Shown: one piece after another, positions 20,520-32,443 of the stretch | How positions within the stretch are numbered: the first letter of the stretch is position 1 | Layout: every line of letters begins with the position of its first letter | Assembly: GCA_963576735.1 (NCBI GenBank) | Contig: OY755183.1 | Coordinates: forward strand, 18,061,213-18,125,212 | Source: Bedellia somnulentella | Taxonomy: Eukaryota; Arthropoda; Insecta; Lepidoptera; Bedelliidae | Length of the DNA: 64,000 nt | Direction of reading: 5' to 3' | The notes under the pieces: model-generated | Told to the model about the DNA's origin: nothing | What the model saw: only the letters and a program-made list of their open reading frames with translations | Databases searched by the model: none | Translations under genes and position numbers: made by a program

Positions 20520-23500
20520 GGGAACATTCTTTAGTTTCTCGCCTCTCCCATGGCCGAAACAGAAAATTAGAATTTTAAATGGGAGAGGCGGTACTCCCCG
20601 ACAAGAGCACAGTCGGTCGGGGTCAGGGAGTCAAGTTCAAGAACCGACGGACGATCCGAGCCGTATCGAGCAGCACCGCTTTCTGCATCTGTGCTGGAAC
20701 CGACACGCCACAGAAATCCAACCGCCTCAAGTTGGTCGCGAGACTGGTTGGAATTAACCCGTGCGCGGACAAAACAATTGGGATTATTTCTGTCGAAGTC
20801 ACACCCCACATGTCGGTGATCTCGTGAGCCAGATCGAGATATTTCCGACGCTTCTCGGTGTCGGCTTTCACGAGACCCTCGTCATGAGGGATAGTGACAT
20901 CCACTAGAAATACCCTCGACTGCGACCGATCCCATACCACGATATCAGGCTTATTCGCTAGAATAGTCCTGTCCGTGATAACGGATCGGTCCCAATAGAT
21001 TTTGGCACGGTCGTTTTCTAGGATTGGCTCCGGCAGATACTTGTAATACGGCAGCCTCTGCTGCAAGAGTCCGTATTTCAGAGCGAGCTCCTGATGCAGG
21101 ATTTTGGCTGCTTGGTTGTGTCTGTGCAAGTACTCAGTGTTAGCAAGAGCCGAACAACCGGAAATAACATGCCTAAGTGACTCTCCGGGACGGCCACATG
21201 CTCGACAGATGTCTGTGGTACCGTCCTTTAGGATGTATTTCCGATAGTTCCGCGTCTTGATAACCTGGTCTTGTATTGCACAGACAAAACCTTCGGTTTC
21301 CCCAAAGAGGTCCCCGAAACGCAGCCAATGCAGGGAGGCTTTACGGTCCACGAAAGGTTCGTGAAGTACCTTGTAAAACCTCCCGTGCAGCTCCTTCTCT
21401 TTCCATACGGACTCCCGATCAGAGGTGCTAAGTACCTCCGGGGTTCGCCAATCCTGTGAGGCCAACGATAAGGGAGTCAGTCCTTTATCACTAGCGACCA
21501 CCTCTCCCCGAATACTATCATCCGTCATCGTCAAAAAATAGTTTCTGAGGTTGCATACCTCGCGGTTGTGCATGGTTTTGGCACTCAAGAGGCCTCGACC
21601 ACCACACTTCCGCGGGATATACAATCTCATAACCGACGACCTCGGATGATGCATTCGATGAGAGGTCATCATCGTGCGGACTCGTCTGTCCAGAGCGTCG
21701 AGTTCGATCTGAGTCCATCTGAGCACGCCAAATGTGTACATCAGTACAGGCATGACCCAGGAGTTAATGGCTCGGATCTTATTAACGCCTGACAAGTAGC
21801 TATTAAGCACACTTTTCAGGCGTTCATAAAACTCCTCGGAAACACCCTGTTTCACGTCTGCCACTTCACACCGATGGTTTGTGACATGCCCAGATACCGG
21901 TATGTTTCAGCCTCGGAGAGTGCCCTCAAATGATTGGTGCCGACATCGACACCATCAGAGTGCACGACATGCCCCTTCTCAACATGGATGACCGCACACT
22001 TATCGACCCCGAGCTCCATCTTGACGGAACCACTGAAATCGTTAGTGATCGTCAGTAGCTCCGCCAATCTGTCAGCCGTGGGGGCGTAAAGCTTCAGGTC
22101 ATCCATGTAAAGGAGATGAGGCAAGCGTGGTCCGCCTCTCCGAAACTGAAAGCCCGTCCCCGAATTCTCCAAGAGTGTACTTAGAGGATTCAGGGCCAAG
22201 CAAAACCAAACTGGACTCAGGCAATCGCCCTGGAAAATCCCTCGCCTTATATCAATTTGGTCATCCGCGTCCATCATCCGCTGACCGTCTAAACTCAGGA
22301 TCGTTCTCCAGCACCCCATACACTGCCCGAGGAAGTGTCGAACTGTACTATCAATTTTGTACAGCTCGAGGACCCTCATGAGCCATGTATGAGGTACCGA
22401 ATCGAACGCCTTCCTGTAGTCTATCCAGCCAGCGGAGAAGTTCCGACGGTTGCGTTTGACCAGTTGGCCTACGACCGCGTCGATGAGGAGCAGCTCCTTG
22501 CTACCGCGACTACCGCCCCTACATCCGTTCTGAGCTCCAGAGATCACATTGTTATCAACAATGTGTTGAGTAATCTTGGAGCTCAGAACGGATGTCAAGG
22601 TCTTGTAAATTGTACAAAGACAAGTAATGGGACGGTATTGTGATGGATCCGCGGTAGCATCGCTCTTTGGAGCTAAATGAGTGACCCCAGTAGTTAAGAA
22701 GTTCGGGAGCGTCCTACTCTCGAGGGCGCTTTGGAACTGACGGGCGAGAGTAGCGTGACAGCGCGTGAACCCCTTCAACCAGTAATGGTGCAATCCGTCC
22801 GGCCCCGGACTTTTCCAGTTCGGAGCCTTACGGATCGCAGCCACCACATCCTCCTCGGATATGTTGACGGGGTTCATGGGCGCTATGGGCTCGCACGCTC
22901 CCTCGACCGCCTCGAACCATCGGCCCTCTTCGTGATCAACAGGCAGCGACCAAAGCCCACGCCAAAAGGCAACTACGTCGGCTTTTTCCGGTCGCTGACC
23001 CGTCGAAACCACATCGGGACGCTCCAAAGTTCTGTAGAACTTCTTCTGGTCACTCATGAAGAGACAATTCTGTTGGTACCTCTTTACCCTTTCAGAATAT
23101 CGCCTAATTCGCTTACCCCAAGCAGCGATCTTCTGCTTCAGATCATCGATGCGCTCCACCAGTCTACAGGCAAACTCCGGTGAGTTGTTAAAGACATTCT
23201 CACCAGGGAATGCCTCCCTGACGAAGCGCATCACCCTCGGCCTATTGTTGCCTGATCTGAAGCTGGTCAGTTTGCCGATGAGGACCCTGGCCCTTGTGAT
23301 ACGGCTTTCAATCCGCCTCATCCAGGCTGGTCTAGTTCTAGTCCTGGGACTAGTACTGCCAGCCTGGCGGGAGCCACCAGCTCTTGTTGGCGGCATCCTG
23401 ACGCCGACAAATTGACAAACTGTCATTGCGGTGCCAAAGAGAATTGAATCCGTATCCCAAAGGTCCATGCTGCTCTCTAAAAATGAGGGCAGCATGTTAT

Positions 23501-24420
23501 TGACGGCCTCAACGACATCCCGAACCTTGATGCTGAGAGGAACTCGGGGCAGCCTTGGCCTCCTTTCGAGAGGCACTTGGCGATATTCCAGGATCGTCTC
23601 TTCGAGTGCTCTCCTCACCAAATCCAAATCCAGGGAGACTGTTCCCCAATCGCTTTCCGCACCACCCACATCCGGCAGGTTAGCAATTGGCTCCCTCCGT
23701 ACTTCCCGTTCAGGGACTGGAGGGAGAACCTGCAAAGGTGGCTCTTCGTCTAGCGGGGGAACAGCCTCGCGTCGCAATTGTTCGAGTTCGGTAGTGCTAA
23801 AAAGTTCTGAGCGCTGTATGTACCGAACTCGATCCGCCAGGTTTTGTTCTGTGACAGTCAAATTGGGCTCCAGCCGCAGAAATTCGCGGTACATTGCTGC
23901 CCGATAACCCGTCCGTCCAGTTCTTGAACCCGAGGCCCTAAGATAGGCCCGCATGGCATTTCTATTCATATCGACCGTCCATGCCATGCGGCGCCTTGTT
24001 CCACCAGCGGCGGGCACCGATTGCTGGGACTGAGTTGCCTCAGTCCCAACCGATGCCAAGCCATCTGGTGGCTGAGGTGATCGCGCAGACCTACCAGGTG
24101 GTCGGGCCGGTCTGCGGCGGCTGGGGGACCGCATGCTGCCACGTCCAGCCCCAGCTCCAGACGCGCCCCAGCGATAGCCCCTGGGAAGCGGCCCTATTCA
24201 CTCATCGTTTCTATTCTCTGCCATTTTACGATGAGCGAAGATTCACCCGGGGTTTCACTCACTTGCCCCGGGGAGACCGTTATTGCTCTATTTTGCGCTG
24301 AGACCAGTTTGTAGACACGGTCAACACCTACAAACTCAAGCGCTGACTATTTGCATTGCTGGAATGGCAAGCTGGTAAAAATGTCATCCTGCCATTCCAA
24401 CAATGGCAGGATGACATTTT
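20520..24420 (-). mobile_element. Dong/R4-clade LINE, copy 1
   Basis: Unit of about 3.9 kb bounded by TTA repeats on both sides (20506-20518 and 24421-24432). One long ORF on the minus strand combines RT with a C-terminal restriction-like endonuclease. The 3' UTR has no poly(A) and contains a hairpin (gcctctcccat / atgggagaggc, 20534-20592). TAA-repeat targeting and this ORF layout are as in Bombyx Dong; the clade assignment is from family knowledge. Confidence 0.85.
20623..24134 (-). pseudogene. Dong-like copy 1 ORF: RT plus restriction-like endonuclease, one frameshift
   Basis: About 1170 codons from ATG 24134. The N-terminal part is Arg/Pro-rich. The RT has SPGPDGLHHYWLK, YRPITCLCTIYKTLTS, GWIDYRKAFDSVPH, RRGIFQGDCLSP and YMDD. 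A C-x2-C-x8-H-x4-C knuckle (CRACGRPGESLRH) is followed by the PD-(D/E)xK type endonuclease KPDIVVWDRSQ...VDVTIP, ending at 20623. A one-base deletion near 21862 (ctgccacttcac against ctgccaccttcac in copy 2) breaks the frame between RT and C terminus. A stop in the N-terminal leader, absent in copy 2, moves the start to 24134. Confidence 0.88.
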
Positions 24421-24434
24421 ATTATTATTATTTT

Positions 24435-27400
24435 GGGAACATTCTTTAGTTTCTCGCCTCTCCCATGGCCGAAACAGAAAATTAGAATTTTAAATGGGAG
24501 AGGCGGTACTCCCCGACAAGAGCACAGTCGGTCGGGGTCAGGGAGTCAAGTTCAAGAACCGACGGACGATCCGAGCCGTATCGAGCAGCACCGCTTTCTG
24601 CATCTGTGCTGGAACCGACACGCCACAGAAATCCAACCGCCTCAAGTCGGTCGCGAGACTGGTTGGAATTAACCCGTGCGCGGACAAAACAATTGGGATT
24701 ATTTCTGTCGAAGTCACACCCCACATGTCGGTGATCTCGTGAGCCAGATCGAGATATTTCCGACGCTTCTCGGTGTCGGCTTTCACGAGACCCTCGTCAT
24801 GAGGGATAGTGACATCCACTAGAAATACCCTCGACTGCGACCGATCCCATACCACGATATCAGGCTTATTCGCTAGAATAGTCCTGTCCGTGATAACGGA
24901 TCGGTCCCAATAGATTTTGGCACGGTCGTTTTCTAGGATTGGTCCGGCAGATACTTGTAATACGGCAGCCTCTGCTGCAAGAGTCCGTATTTCAGAGCGA
25001 GCTCCTGATGCAGGATTTTGGCTGCTTGGTTGTGTCTGTGCAAGTACTCAGTGTTAGCAAGAGCCGAACAACCGGAAATAACATGCCTAAGTGACTCTCC
25101 GGGACGGCCACATGCTCGACAGATGTCTGTGGTACCGTCCTTTAGGATGTATTTCCGATAGTTCCGCGTCTTGATAACCTGGTCTTGTATTGCACAGACA
25201 AAACCTTCGGTTTCCCCAAAGAGGTCCCCGAAACGCAGCCAATGCAGGGAGGCTTTACGGTCCACGAAAGGTTCGTGAAGTACCTTGTAAAACCTCCCGT
25301 GCAGCTCCTTCTCTTTCCATACGGACTCCCGATCAGAGGTGCTAAGTACCTCCGGGGTTCGCCAATCCTGTGAGGCCAACGATAAGGGAGTCAGTCCTTT
25401 ATCACTAGCGACCACCTCTCCCCGAATACTATCATCCGTCATCGTCAAAAAATAGTTTCTGAGGTTGCATACCTCGCGGTTGTGCATGGTTTTGGCACTC
25501 AAGAGGCCTCGACCACCACACTTCCGCGGGATATACAATCTCATAACCGACGATCGCGGATGATGCATTCGATGAGAGGTCATCGTCGTGCGGACTCGTC
25601 TGTCCAGAGCGTCTAGTTCGGACTGAGTCCATCTGAGCACGCCAAACGTGTACATCAGTACAGGCATGACCCAGGAGTTAATGGCTCGGATCTTATTAAC
25701 GCCTGACAAGTAGCTATTAAGCACACTTTTCAGGCGTTCATAAAACTCCTCGCAAACACCCTGTTTCACGTCTGCCACCTTCACACCGATGGTTTGTGAC
25801 ATGCCCAGATACCGGTATGTTTCAGCCTCGGAGAGTGCCCTCAAATGATTGGTGCCGACATCGACACCATCAGAGTGCACGACATGCCCCTTCTCGACAT
25901 GAATGACCGCACACTTATCGACCCCGAGCTCCATCTTGACGGAACCACTGAAATCGTTAGTGATCGTCAGTAGCTCCGCCAATCTGTCAGCCGTGGGGGC
26001 GTAAAGCTTCAGTCATCCATGTAAAGGAGATGAGGCAAGCGTGGTCCGCCTCTCCGAAACTGAAAGCCTGTCCCTGAATTCTCCAAGAGTGTACTTAGAG
26101 GATTCAGGGCCAAACAAAACCAAACTGGACTCAGGCAATCGCCCTGGTAAATCCCTCGCCTTATATCAATTTGGTCATCCGCGTCCGTCATCCGCTGACC
26201 GTCTAAACTCAGGATCGTTCTCCAGCACCCCATACATTGCCCGAGGAAGTGTCGAACTGCACTATCAATTTTGTACAGCTCGAGGACCCTCATGAGCCAT
26301 GTATGAGGTACCGAATCGAACGCCTTCCTGTAGTCTATCCAGCCAGCGGAGAAGTTCCGACGGTTGCGTTTGACCAGTTGGCCTACGACCGCGTCGATGA
26401 GGAGCAGCTCCTTGCTACCGCGACTACCGCCCCTACATCCGTTCTGAGCTCCAGATATCACATTGTTATCAACAATGTGTTGAGTAATCTTGGAGCTCAG
26501 AACGGATGTCAAGGTCTTGTAAATTGTACAAAGACAAGTAATGGGGCGGTATTGTGATGGATCCGCGGTAGCATCGCTCTTTGGAGCTAAATGAGTGACC
26601 CCAGTAGTTAAGAAGTTCGGGAGCGTCCCACTCTCGAGGGCGCTTTGGAACTGACGGGCGAGAGTAGCGTGACAGCGCGTGAACCCCTTCAACCAGTAAT
26701 GGTGCAATCCGTCCGGCCCCGGACTTTTCCAGTTCGGAGCCTTACGGATCGCAGCCACCACATCCTCCTCGGATATGTTGACGGGGTTCATGGGCGCTAT
26801 GGGCTCGCACGCTCCCTCGACCGCCTCGAACCATCGGCCCTCTTCGTGATCAACAGGCAGCGACCAAAGCCCACGCCAAAAGGCTACTACATCGGCTTTT
26901 TCCGGTCGCTGACCTGTCGTAACCACGTCGGGACGCTCCAAAGTTCTGTAGAACTTCTTCTGGTCACTCATGAAGAGACGATTCTGTTGGTACCTCTTTA
27001 CCCTTTCAGAATATCGCCTAATTCGCTTACCCCAAGCAGCGATCTTCTGCTTCAGATCATCGATGCGCTCCACCAGTCTACAGGCAAACTCCGGTGAGTT
27101 GTCAAAGACATTCTCACCAGGGAATGCCTCCCTGACGAAGCGCACCACCCTCGGCCTATTGTTGCCTGATCTGAAGCTGGTCAGTTTGCCGATGAGGACC
27201 CTGGCCCTTGTGATACGGCCTTCAATCCGCCTCATCCAGGCTGGTCTAGTTCTAGTCCTGGGACTAGTACTGCCAGCCTGGCGGGAGCCACCAGCTCTTG
27301 TTGGCGGCATCCTGACGCCGACAAATTGACAAACTGTCATTGCGGCGCCAAAGAGAATTGAATCCGTATCCCAAAGGTCCATGCTGCTCTCTAAAAATGA

Positions 27401-28345
27401 GGGCAGCATGTTATTGACGGCCTCAACGACATCCCGAACCTTGATGCTGAGAGGAACTCGGGGCAGCCTTGGCCTCCTTTCGAGAGGCACTTGGCGATAT
27501 TCCAGGATCGTCTCTTCGAGTGCGCTCCTCACCATATCCAAATCCAGGGAGACTGTTCCCCAATCGCTTTCCGCACCACCCACATCCGGCAGGTTAGCAA
27601 TTGGCTCCCTCCGTACTTCCCGTTCAGGGACTGGAGGGAGAACCTGCAAAGGTGGCTCTTCGTCTAGCGGGGGAACAGCCTCGCGTCGCAATTGTTCGAG
27701 TTCGGTAATGCTAAAAAGTTCTGAGCGCTGTATATACCGAACTCGGTCCGCGAGGTTTTGTTCTGTGACGGTCAAATTGGGCTCCAGCCGCAGAAATTCG
27801 CGGTACATTGCTGCCCGATAACCCGTCCGCCCAGTTCTTGATCCTGAGGCCCTAAGGTAGGCCCGCATGGCATTTCTATTCATATCAACCGTCCATGCCA
27901 TGCGGCGCCTAGCTCCACCAGCGGCGAGCACCGACTGCTGGGACTGAGTTGCCCCAGTCCCAACCGATGCCAAGCCATCTGGTGGCTGAGGTGGTCGCGC
28001 AGACCGGCCAGGTGGTCGGGCCGGTCCGCGGCGGCTGGGGGACCGCATGCTGCCACGTCCAGCCCCAGCTCCAGACGCGCCCCAGCGATAGCCCCTGGGG
28101 AGCGGCCCTATGCGCTCATCGTTTATATCGTCTTGCATTTTACGATGAGCGAAGGTTCACCCGGGGTTTCGCTCACTTGCCCCGGGGAGACCGTTATTAC
28201 TCTTTTTTGCGCTGAGACCAGTTTGTAGACACGGTCAACACCTACCAACTCAAGCGCTGACTATTTGCATTGCTGGAATGGCAAGCTGGTAAACATGTCA
28301 TCATGCCATTCCAACAATGGGCGGTGGGGTCGTCACATCCCTACG
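24435..28345 (-). mobile_element. Dong/R4-clade LINE, copy 2
   Basis: Tandem neighbour of copy 1 at a period of 3914-3915 bp, in the same orientation and with a few per cent divergence by eye. Its 5' end is longer than that of copies 0 and 1 and ends at (tta)n from about 28348. The right flank (ttcataagaatcaaac) is unrelated. Confidence 0.85.
24538..28138 (-). pseudogene. Dong-like copy 2 ORF, two frameshifts
   Basis: Starts at ATG 28138 (MQDDINDERIGPLPRGYRW), 29 residues upstream of the copy 1 start. Frameshifts: one base lost near 26011, just after the YMDD motif, and one near 24943, between the zinc knuckle and the endonuclease. Motifs otherwise as in copy 1. The region broken in copy 1 is intact here and vice versa, so neither copy makes a complete protein. 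Confidence 0.88.
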
Positions 28346-28380
28346 CCATATTATTATTATTATTATTATAATTGTTCATA

Positions 28381-28750
28381 AGAATCAAACAACAAACCAT
28401 TTTGTACCAAGTTTCTATGTTCAAAAATGAAAATATCTTTAGTAAGTATAGATAGCAGTTTGGCGACCCGGTGCTGCCCCCTACACTGACTGTTGGTGAT
28501 GTGTGAGAGATTGCAGCCAATCAGTCATAGGTCAACAGATGGCGGTACTAAATTAAAATTGAAATATGTGCTATTATTTACCAACTATGCATTCTGAGGC
28601 TTAAACAAAATATTAATTTATGCGTAAGTATAGCACAATATATCTATGAGAATATTAGTTTAAAAATAGTTAATAAAAAAGTTATAAACATATTCTCAAA
28701 CCTACCAAATGAATACGCAACATTCATACAATATACTTTCAATTATCTTT
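28381..28750. other. Intergenic, no feature recognised
   Basis: Unique-looking AT-rich DNA to the right of the Dong array; no ORF or repeat recognised. Confidence 0.4.
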
Positions 28751-28860
28751 ACATACATATATACATATATACTCACGGCTGTAATTCCCTGGAAGGGGTA
28801 GCCAGAGCTAAGGAATTATAAATTCCTCAGCCACTTTTGGAAGTTGAGTGGGGAAAAGAT
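28751..28860 (-). repeat. SINE-A partial copy
   Basis: From the acatac tail to the gagtggggaaaagat block, then truncated. Confidence 0.75.
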
Positions 28861-28970
28861 TTATCTTTATTCATACATATTCGCATAGTTAAATGTGAAA
28901 GAGAAGGAATAGTGCTTCCTATTATTCTAAGCTAACACAAAAGCAAAAAAAAATCGCAAAAATATTGCGA

Positions 28971-29043
28971 TGCCTGAGATTCGAACCTGGGTCTTCCGTT
29001 AGATTAGTATTAACCGAACGGTGTACCGCTACGCCACGAAGAA
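28971..29043 (-). repeat. tRNA-related sequence (SINE head or pseudo-tRNA)
   Basis: Minus strand: A-box-like tggcgtagcggtacacc and B box ggttcgaatct about 35 bases apart. The acceptor ends do not pair, and an unrelated atcgcaa/ttgcgat hairpin follows. Likely a SINE head. Confidence 0.45.
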
Positions 29044-29419
29044 GTTAGTGTTGACTTCAAAATTTTGATAACCTATATATCTAGTAGTCATACTATTGAC
29101 AAACAATTAAATGGACATTTATTTTGATGAAAAAGGATGAAACCCTTATTTTGCCAAAAAGACTATTAATGAAGAGCCTGTTAGGAAATATGAAATAATA
29201 TTTATTTGCATGGCACATGGAATCAGATCTTAAAGGTAATTATAGTACATGTTCCGTCAAGACACTTGACATACAAATCTAAAATTTATTATGTTTTTTT
29301 TTAATTAAACACACACACATTAATAAAATCTATACCTAATCAATTTAACTTATAAAATGTCATACATTTTAAAGAAGCTAAAATTAAAACAATAGTAACC
29401 AACTCAATGAAAAAAAAAA
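29044..29419. other. AT-rich spacer
   Basis: No gene or recognisable repeat. Confidence 0.4.
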
Positions 29420-29762
29420 TGTAAAGGACCAATTTATATCAATGTCAAGTTACTCACTTAATAAATTATAATAATATATTTTTATAAAACATCTTTAAAA
29501 TTGAAATATTCATTTACGGAGTAAAAACACAGTACAGTTAACCATCGTTTCAAATTTTTATGAAATAAATTATTATTCATATATTTTATGTGCTGGGGGA
29601 CCTTATTATAAATTGAAATGCACATTGAATAGCAATTTTTTTTACACAGACTGGTCCTGATGAATGGTACTGCTAATCGTCCTGTATCACGAATGTTGAC
29701 ATTACATAAATCACATGCTTTTTTAAATTCATCTGGATATTTCCAAACAAAATTTTAATCCT
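29420..29762 (-). pseudogene. LINE 3' fragment (ORF2 C terminus)
   Basis: Minus-strand translation with shifts reads DEFKKACDLCNVNIRDTGRL and then RTSLCKKNCYSMCISIYNKV, the usual C-terminal tail of CR1/Jockey-group ORF2. Everything upstream is missing; LINE C abuts it head to head. Confidence 0.6.
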
Positions 29763-29782
29763 GTAAACATAATCCAAATCTT

Positions 29783-32254
29783 ATTATTGGCGGAGATATG
29801 AACATCCATATATTGGGTCCAGCAGCAACCAGTAAACATGCTTTAGACTATTTCGATGTCATGACTGAAAAAGGTCTTGTATCAGGAATTGACAAACCTA
29901 CTCACGGTAAGGCGTGTCTTGATCATTTCTTTGTTCCATCAACATGTCGAGCAGAGTCTATTGTCTGCTCCTCTGATCTTACTGACCATTTTCTATGCAT
30001 GGTAGGAATCACATGTGACACCAAAGAACGCAGTAAAACTAAAAATAAAACTAGGATCAAAATAAATGTAGATTTAATTAAAAATGACCTTCAAAATACT
30101 GATTGGAGCACTATCTTAAACAGCGAAATGGATGACGCAGTCAAACTGTTCTCCTCAAAAATTCACTCTGTCGTAGATAAACATACGTCAATATTAGCAG
30201 TTTCTCGTAGAGATGTAATTCTAGCTCCATGGGTCACTCATGGACTTTTAAAGTGTTCAAAACAACGTGACAAACTACATATGGACTTTCGGAAGGATCC
30301 GGATAACCCTATCAAAAAACTTATTTTCACCAGGTATAGAAATTTTTATATTCAATTACTTAGGAAAATTAAATCGGAATACTATGCCAATAAACTGAAT
30401 GAAAATAAAAAATGTACTAAAGGACTCTGGAAAACCATTAATTCCATAACACACAAGTCCGCTAACAAGGATGAAGCCGAAACCCTAATTTCACTAAAGG
30501 AATCCGAACTAAAGTCAGTTAATCATGTTAACGAATTTTTTCTCGGAGTCGGGCAAACATTAGCAGACAAAACTTTGTCATCACTTAATGAATCTGAAGA
30601 GTCACTAGCTTCCAAAATAAAAACTAATAATCACTCCCCACTCTTTTCGCTCTTTCTCACGCCGACTGATCCTGAGGAAATTATAGAACTTATACTTGCT
30701 TTGGAACCACAAAAAGCCCCGGGTTTAGATGGAATCAGTAATGAACTGACTAAATCTCTTGCCCCACTTATAGCCTTGCCTTTATCTAGCATCTTCAATA
30801 AAAGTATACTGAATGGTTCTTTTCCGAAACAGTGGAAGACTTCATTAGTGAAACCTATCTACAAATCTGGTGATAAACGTATACCTGGTAATTACCGTCC
30901 TATCACATTACTAGGGGTTTTCTCCAAACTTCTAGAGAGATTAATTAATGATAGGTTAGTCAAATATCTAGAGTCAAACAATTTGCTTATGGAAAACCAA
31001 TTCGGCTTTCGAAGGGGTAGATCTACTGAGGATGCGATAGGACTAATGGTTGATATTATATCTAATCATCTTGATCGTGGTCGTAAAGCACTAGGAGTAT
31101 TCTTGGACCTGGCCAAGGCGTTCGACACCGTGTCCATTAAGATCTTGCTTAAAAAAATGGAAGCCTTAGGTATTCGCGGAGTAGCTATCAACTGGTTTAC
31201 AAGCTATCTTACCGGGAGAAAACAGTGCACCAAGATTGGTAGTGCAATTAGTTCTCTTGGTGATGTATCTTATGGCGTACCACAGGGTAGTATACTCGGG
31301 CCAACACTGTTCTTAATATATATTAATGACATTTGCTCTAAAGTTATATTAAATGCAGACATTGTATGCTACGCTGATGATACTGCCATAATTTTTCAGG
31401 GGAACTCTTGGGAAGATGTACAAGTAACTGCACAGCTAGGTCTTTCGCAAATATCTAACTGGCTGAAAATAAATCTTTTAAGCCTTAACGTATCAAAAAC
31501 GCACTTTTTGTGTTTTCACAAGACTAAGTCGTCAGCCCCACCTTCGAACTTAACCACTGTAAAAATCCACGATGTAATGTGCTCAAATGTCAATTCATCA
31601 ACACATCCATGTACATGTGCTTCTATAAATAAAACTAAAAATGTCAAATATCTAGGAATTAACATTGATGAAAATTTAAATTTTAAGGAGCATATCTCCA
31701 TCACTTCCTCTAGAGTACGAAAATTGATATTTGCTATGAAACTTCTTCGAGAGGTCACTGAGGGAAGGGTTCTCAAGATGGTGTATTATGCTTTGTGCCA
31801 ATCCGTACTGAACTATTGCATTTTGATTTGGGGTGGATGTGCTGTTTCAGTCCTCATAATATTAGAAAGGGCCCAAAGGGCTGTGCTAAAAACCCTTCTC
31901 CGGAAACCTCGCAGATATTCCACATCACTTTTATTCGCAGATTCAGAAGTTCTAAGCGTACGCAAACTATTTATTTTGAAAGCAGTGTTGTATGCTCACC
32001 GTAATATAGCTCAAAGTCCATTATATAAAGAACTGTTGAAAAAACGAAAATTTACAATTCCTGTACCTTCTTTTATAACCAGTTTTGGCCAACGATTTAG
32101 AAATTTTTTGTCCCCTTTTATGTACAATAAATTAATTTCCAAATTTCCTGACTTAAAATCTTATGGTAACTGGGATTTTAAAAAGAAGGTATCTGCTATA
32201 ATTATGGAAATCAGTTTTGATGAAGCGGAATCTTTGTTAAAAGTATTGAATTAA
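29783..32254 (+). CDS. LINE C ORF2: endonuclease end plus complete reverse transcriptase, open frame
   Basis: 818 codons from the Met of GDMNI with no interruption. The endonuclease remnant has GDMNI, LDHFF and LTDHF. RT motifs: KAPGLDGISNEL, NYRPITLLGVFSKLLERLI, NQFGFRRGRST, FLDLAKAFDTV, GVPQGSILGPTLFLIYINDI, YADDTAIIF, YLGINIDENLNF, RAQRAVLKT. C-x9-C-x-C at about 31579-31620. The clean frame suggests a fairly young insertion, but it lacks its N-terminal endonuclease. Confidence 0.85.
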   Translation: MIGGDMNIHILGPAATSKHALDYFDVMTEKGLVSGIDKPTHGKACLDHFFVPSTCRAESIVCSSDLTDHFLCMVGITCDTKERSKTKNKTRIKINVDLIKNDLQNTDWSTILNSEMDDAVKLFSSKIHSVVDKHTSILAVSRRDVILAPWVTHGLLKCSKQRDKLHMDFRKDPDNPIKKLIFTRYRNFYIQLLRKIKSEYYANKLNENKKCTKGLWKTINSITHKSANKDEAETLISLKESELKSVNHVNEFFLGVGQTLADKTLSSLNESEESLASKIKTNNHSPLFSLFLTPTDPEEIIELILALEPQKAPGLDGISNELTKSLAPLIALPLSSIFNKSILNGSFPKQWKTSLVKPIYKSGDKRIPGNYRPITLLGVFSKLLERLINDRLVKYLESNNLLMENQFGFRRGRSTEDAIGLMVDIISNHLDRGRKALGVFLDLAKAFDTVSIKILLKKMEALGIRGVAINWFTSYLTGRKQCTKIGSAISSLGDVSYGVPQGSILGPTLFLIYINDICSKVILNADIVCYADDTAIIFQGNSWEDVQVTAQLGLSQISNWLKINLLSLNVSKTHFLCFHKTKSSAPPSNLTTVKIHDVMCSNVNSSTHPCTCASINKTKNVKYLGINIDENLNFKEHISITSSRVRKLIFAMKLLREVTEGRVLKMVYYALCQSVLNYCILIWGGCAVSVLIILERAQRAVLKTLLRKPRRYSTSLLFADSEVLSVRKLFILKAVLYAHRNIAQSPLYKELLKKRKFTIPVPSFITSFGQRFRNFLSPFMYNKLISKFPDLKSYGNWDFKKKVSAIIMEISFDEAESLLKVLN

Positions 32255-32266
32255 TATTGCTCTTTA

Positions 32267-32360
32267 ATAAACACACACACACACACTCACATACACACAC
32301 ACACACACACTCACACACACTCTCACTCACACACACACATACACGCGCGCGCGCACAAAC
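32267..32360. repeat. CA-rich microsatellite in LINE C 3' UTR
   Basis: (ac)n with tcac interruptions and a short gcgcgc run, about 12 bases after the stop. Confidence 0.9.
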
Positions 32361-32443
32361 ACGCATCTCTCTCAGTTATTATATAACTGTTTTTCTTTTA
32401 CCTTGTTTCTTTGTGGCAGTTAATACTATTTTCTATTATTATA

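Larger units (their letters stand above)
29760..32375 (+). mobile_element. CR1/Jockey-group LINE C, 5'-truncated
   Basis: Begins inside the endonuclease at GGDMNI (about 29783) and continues through a complete RT to 32254, then a CA/CG microsatellite (32267-32360). The 3' UTR is cut short where it meets the tail of the minus-strand LINE A. Confidence 0.85.

Noticed and set aside
22127..24301. Chain of + strand ORFs of 80-160 codons
   Set aside because: Shadows of the GC-rich Dong ORF on the minus strand; the same frames recur in copy 2 for that reason.
28971..29043. tRNA gene on the minus strand
   Set aside because: A and B boxes are present but there is no acceptor pairing and no clean anticodon arm.
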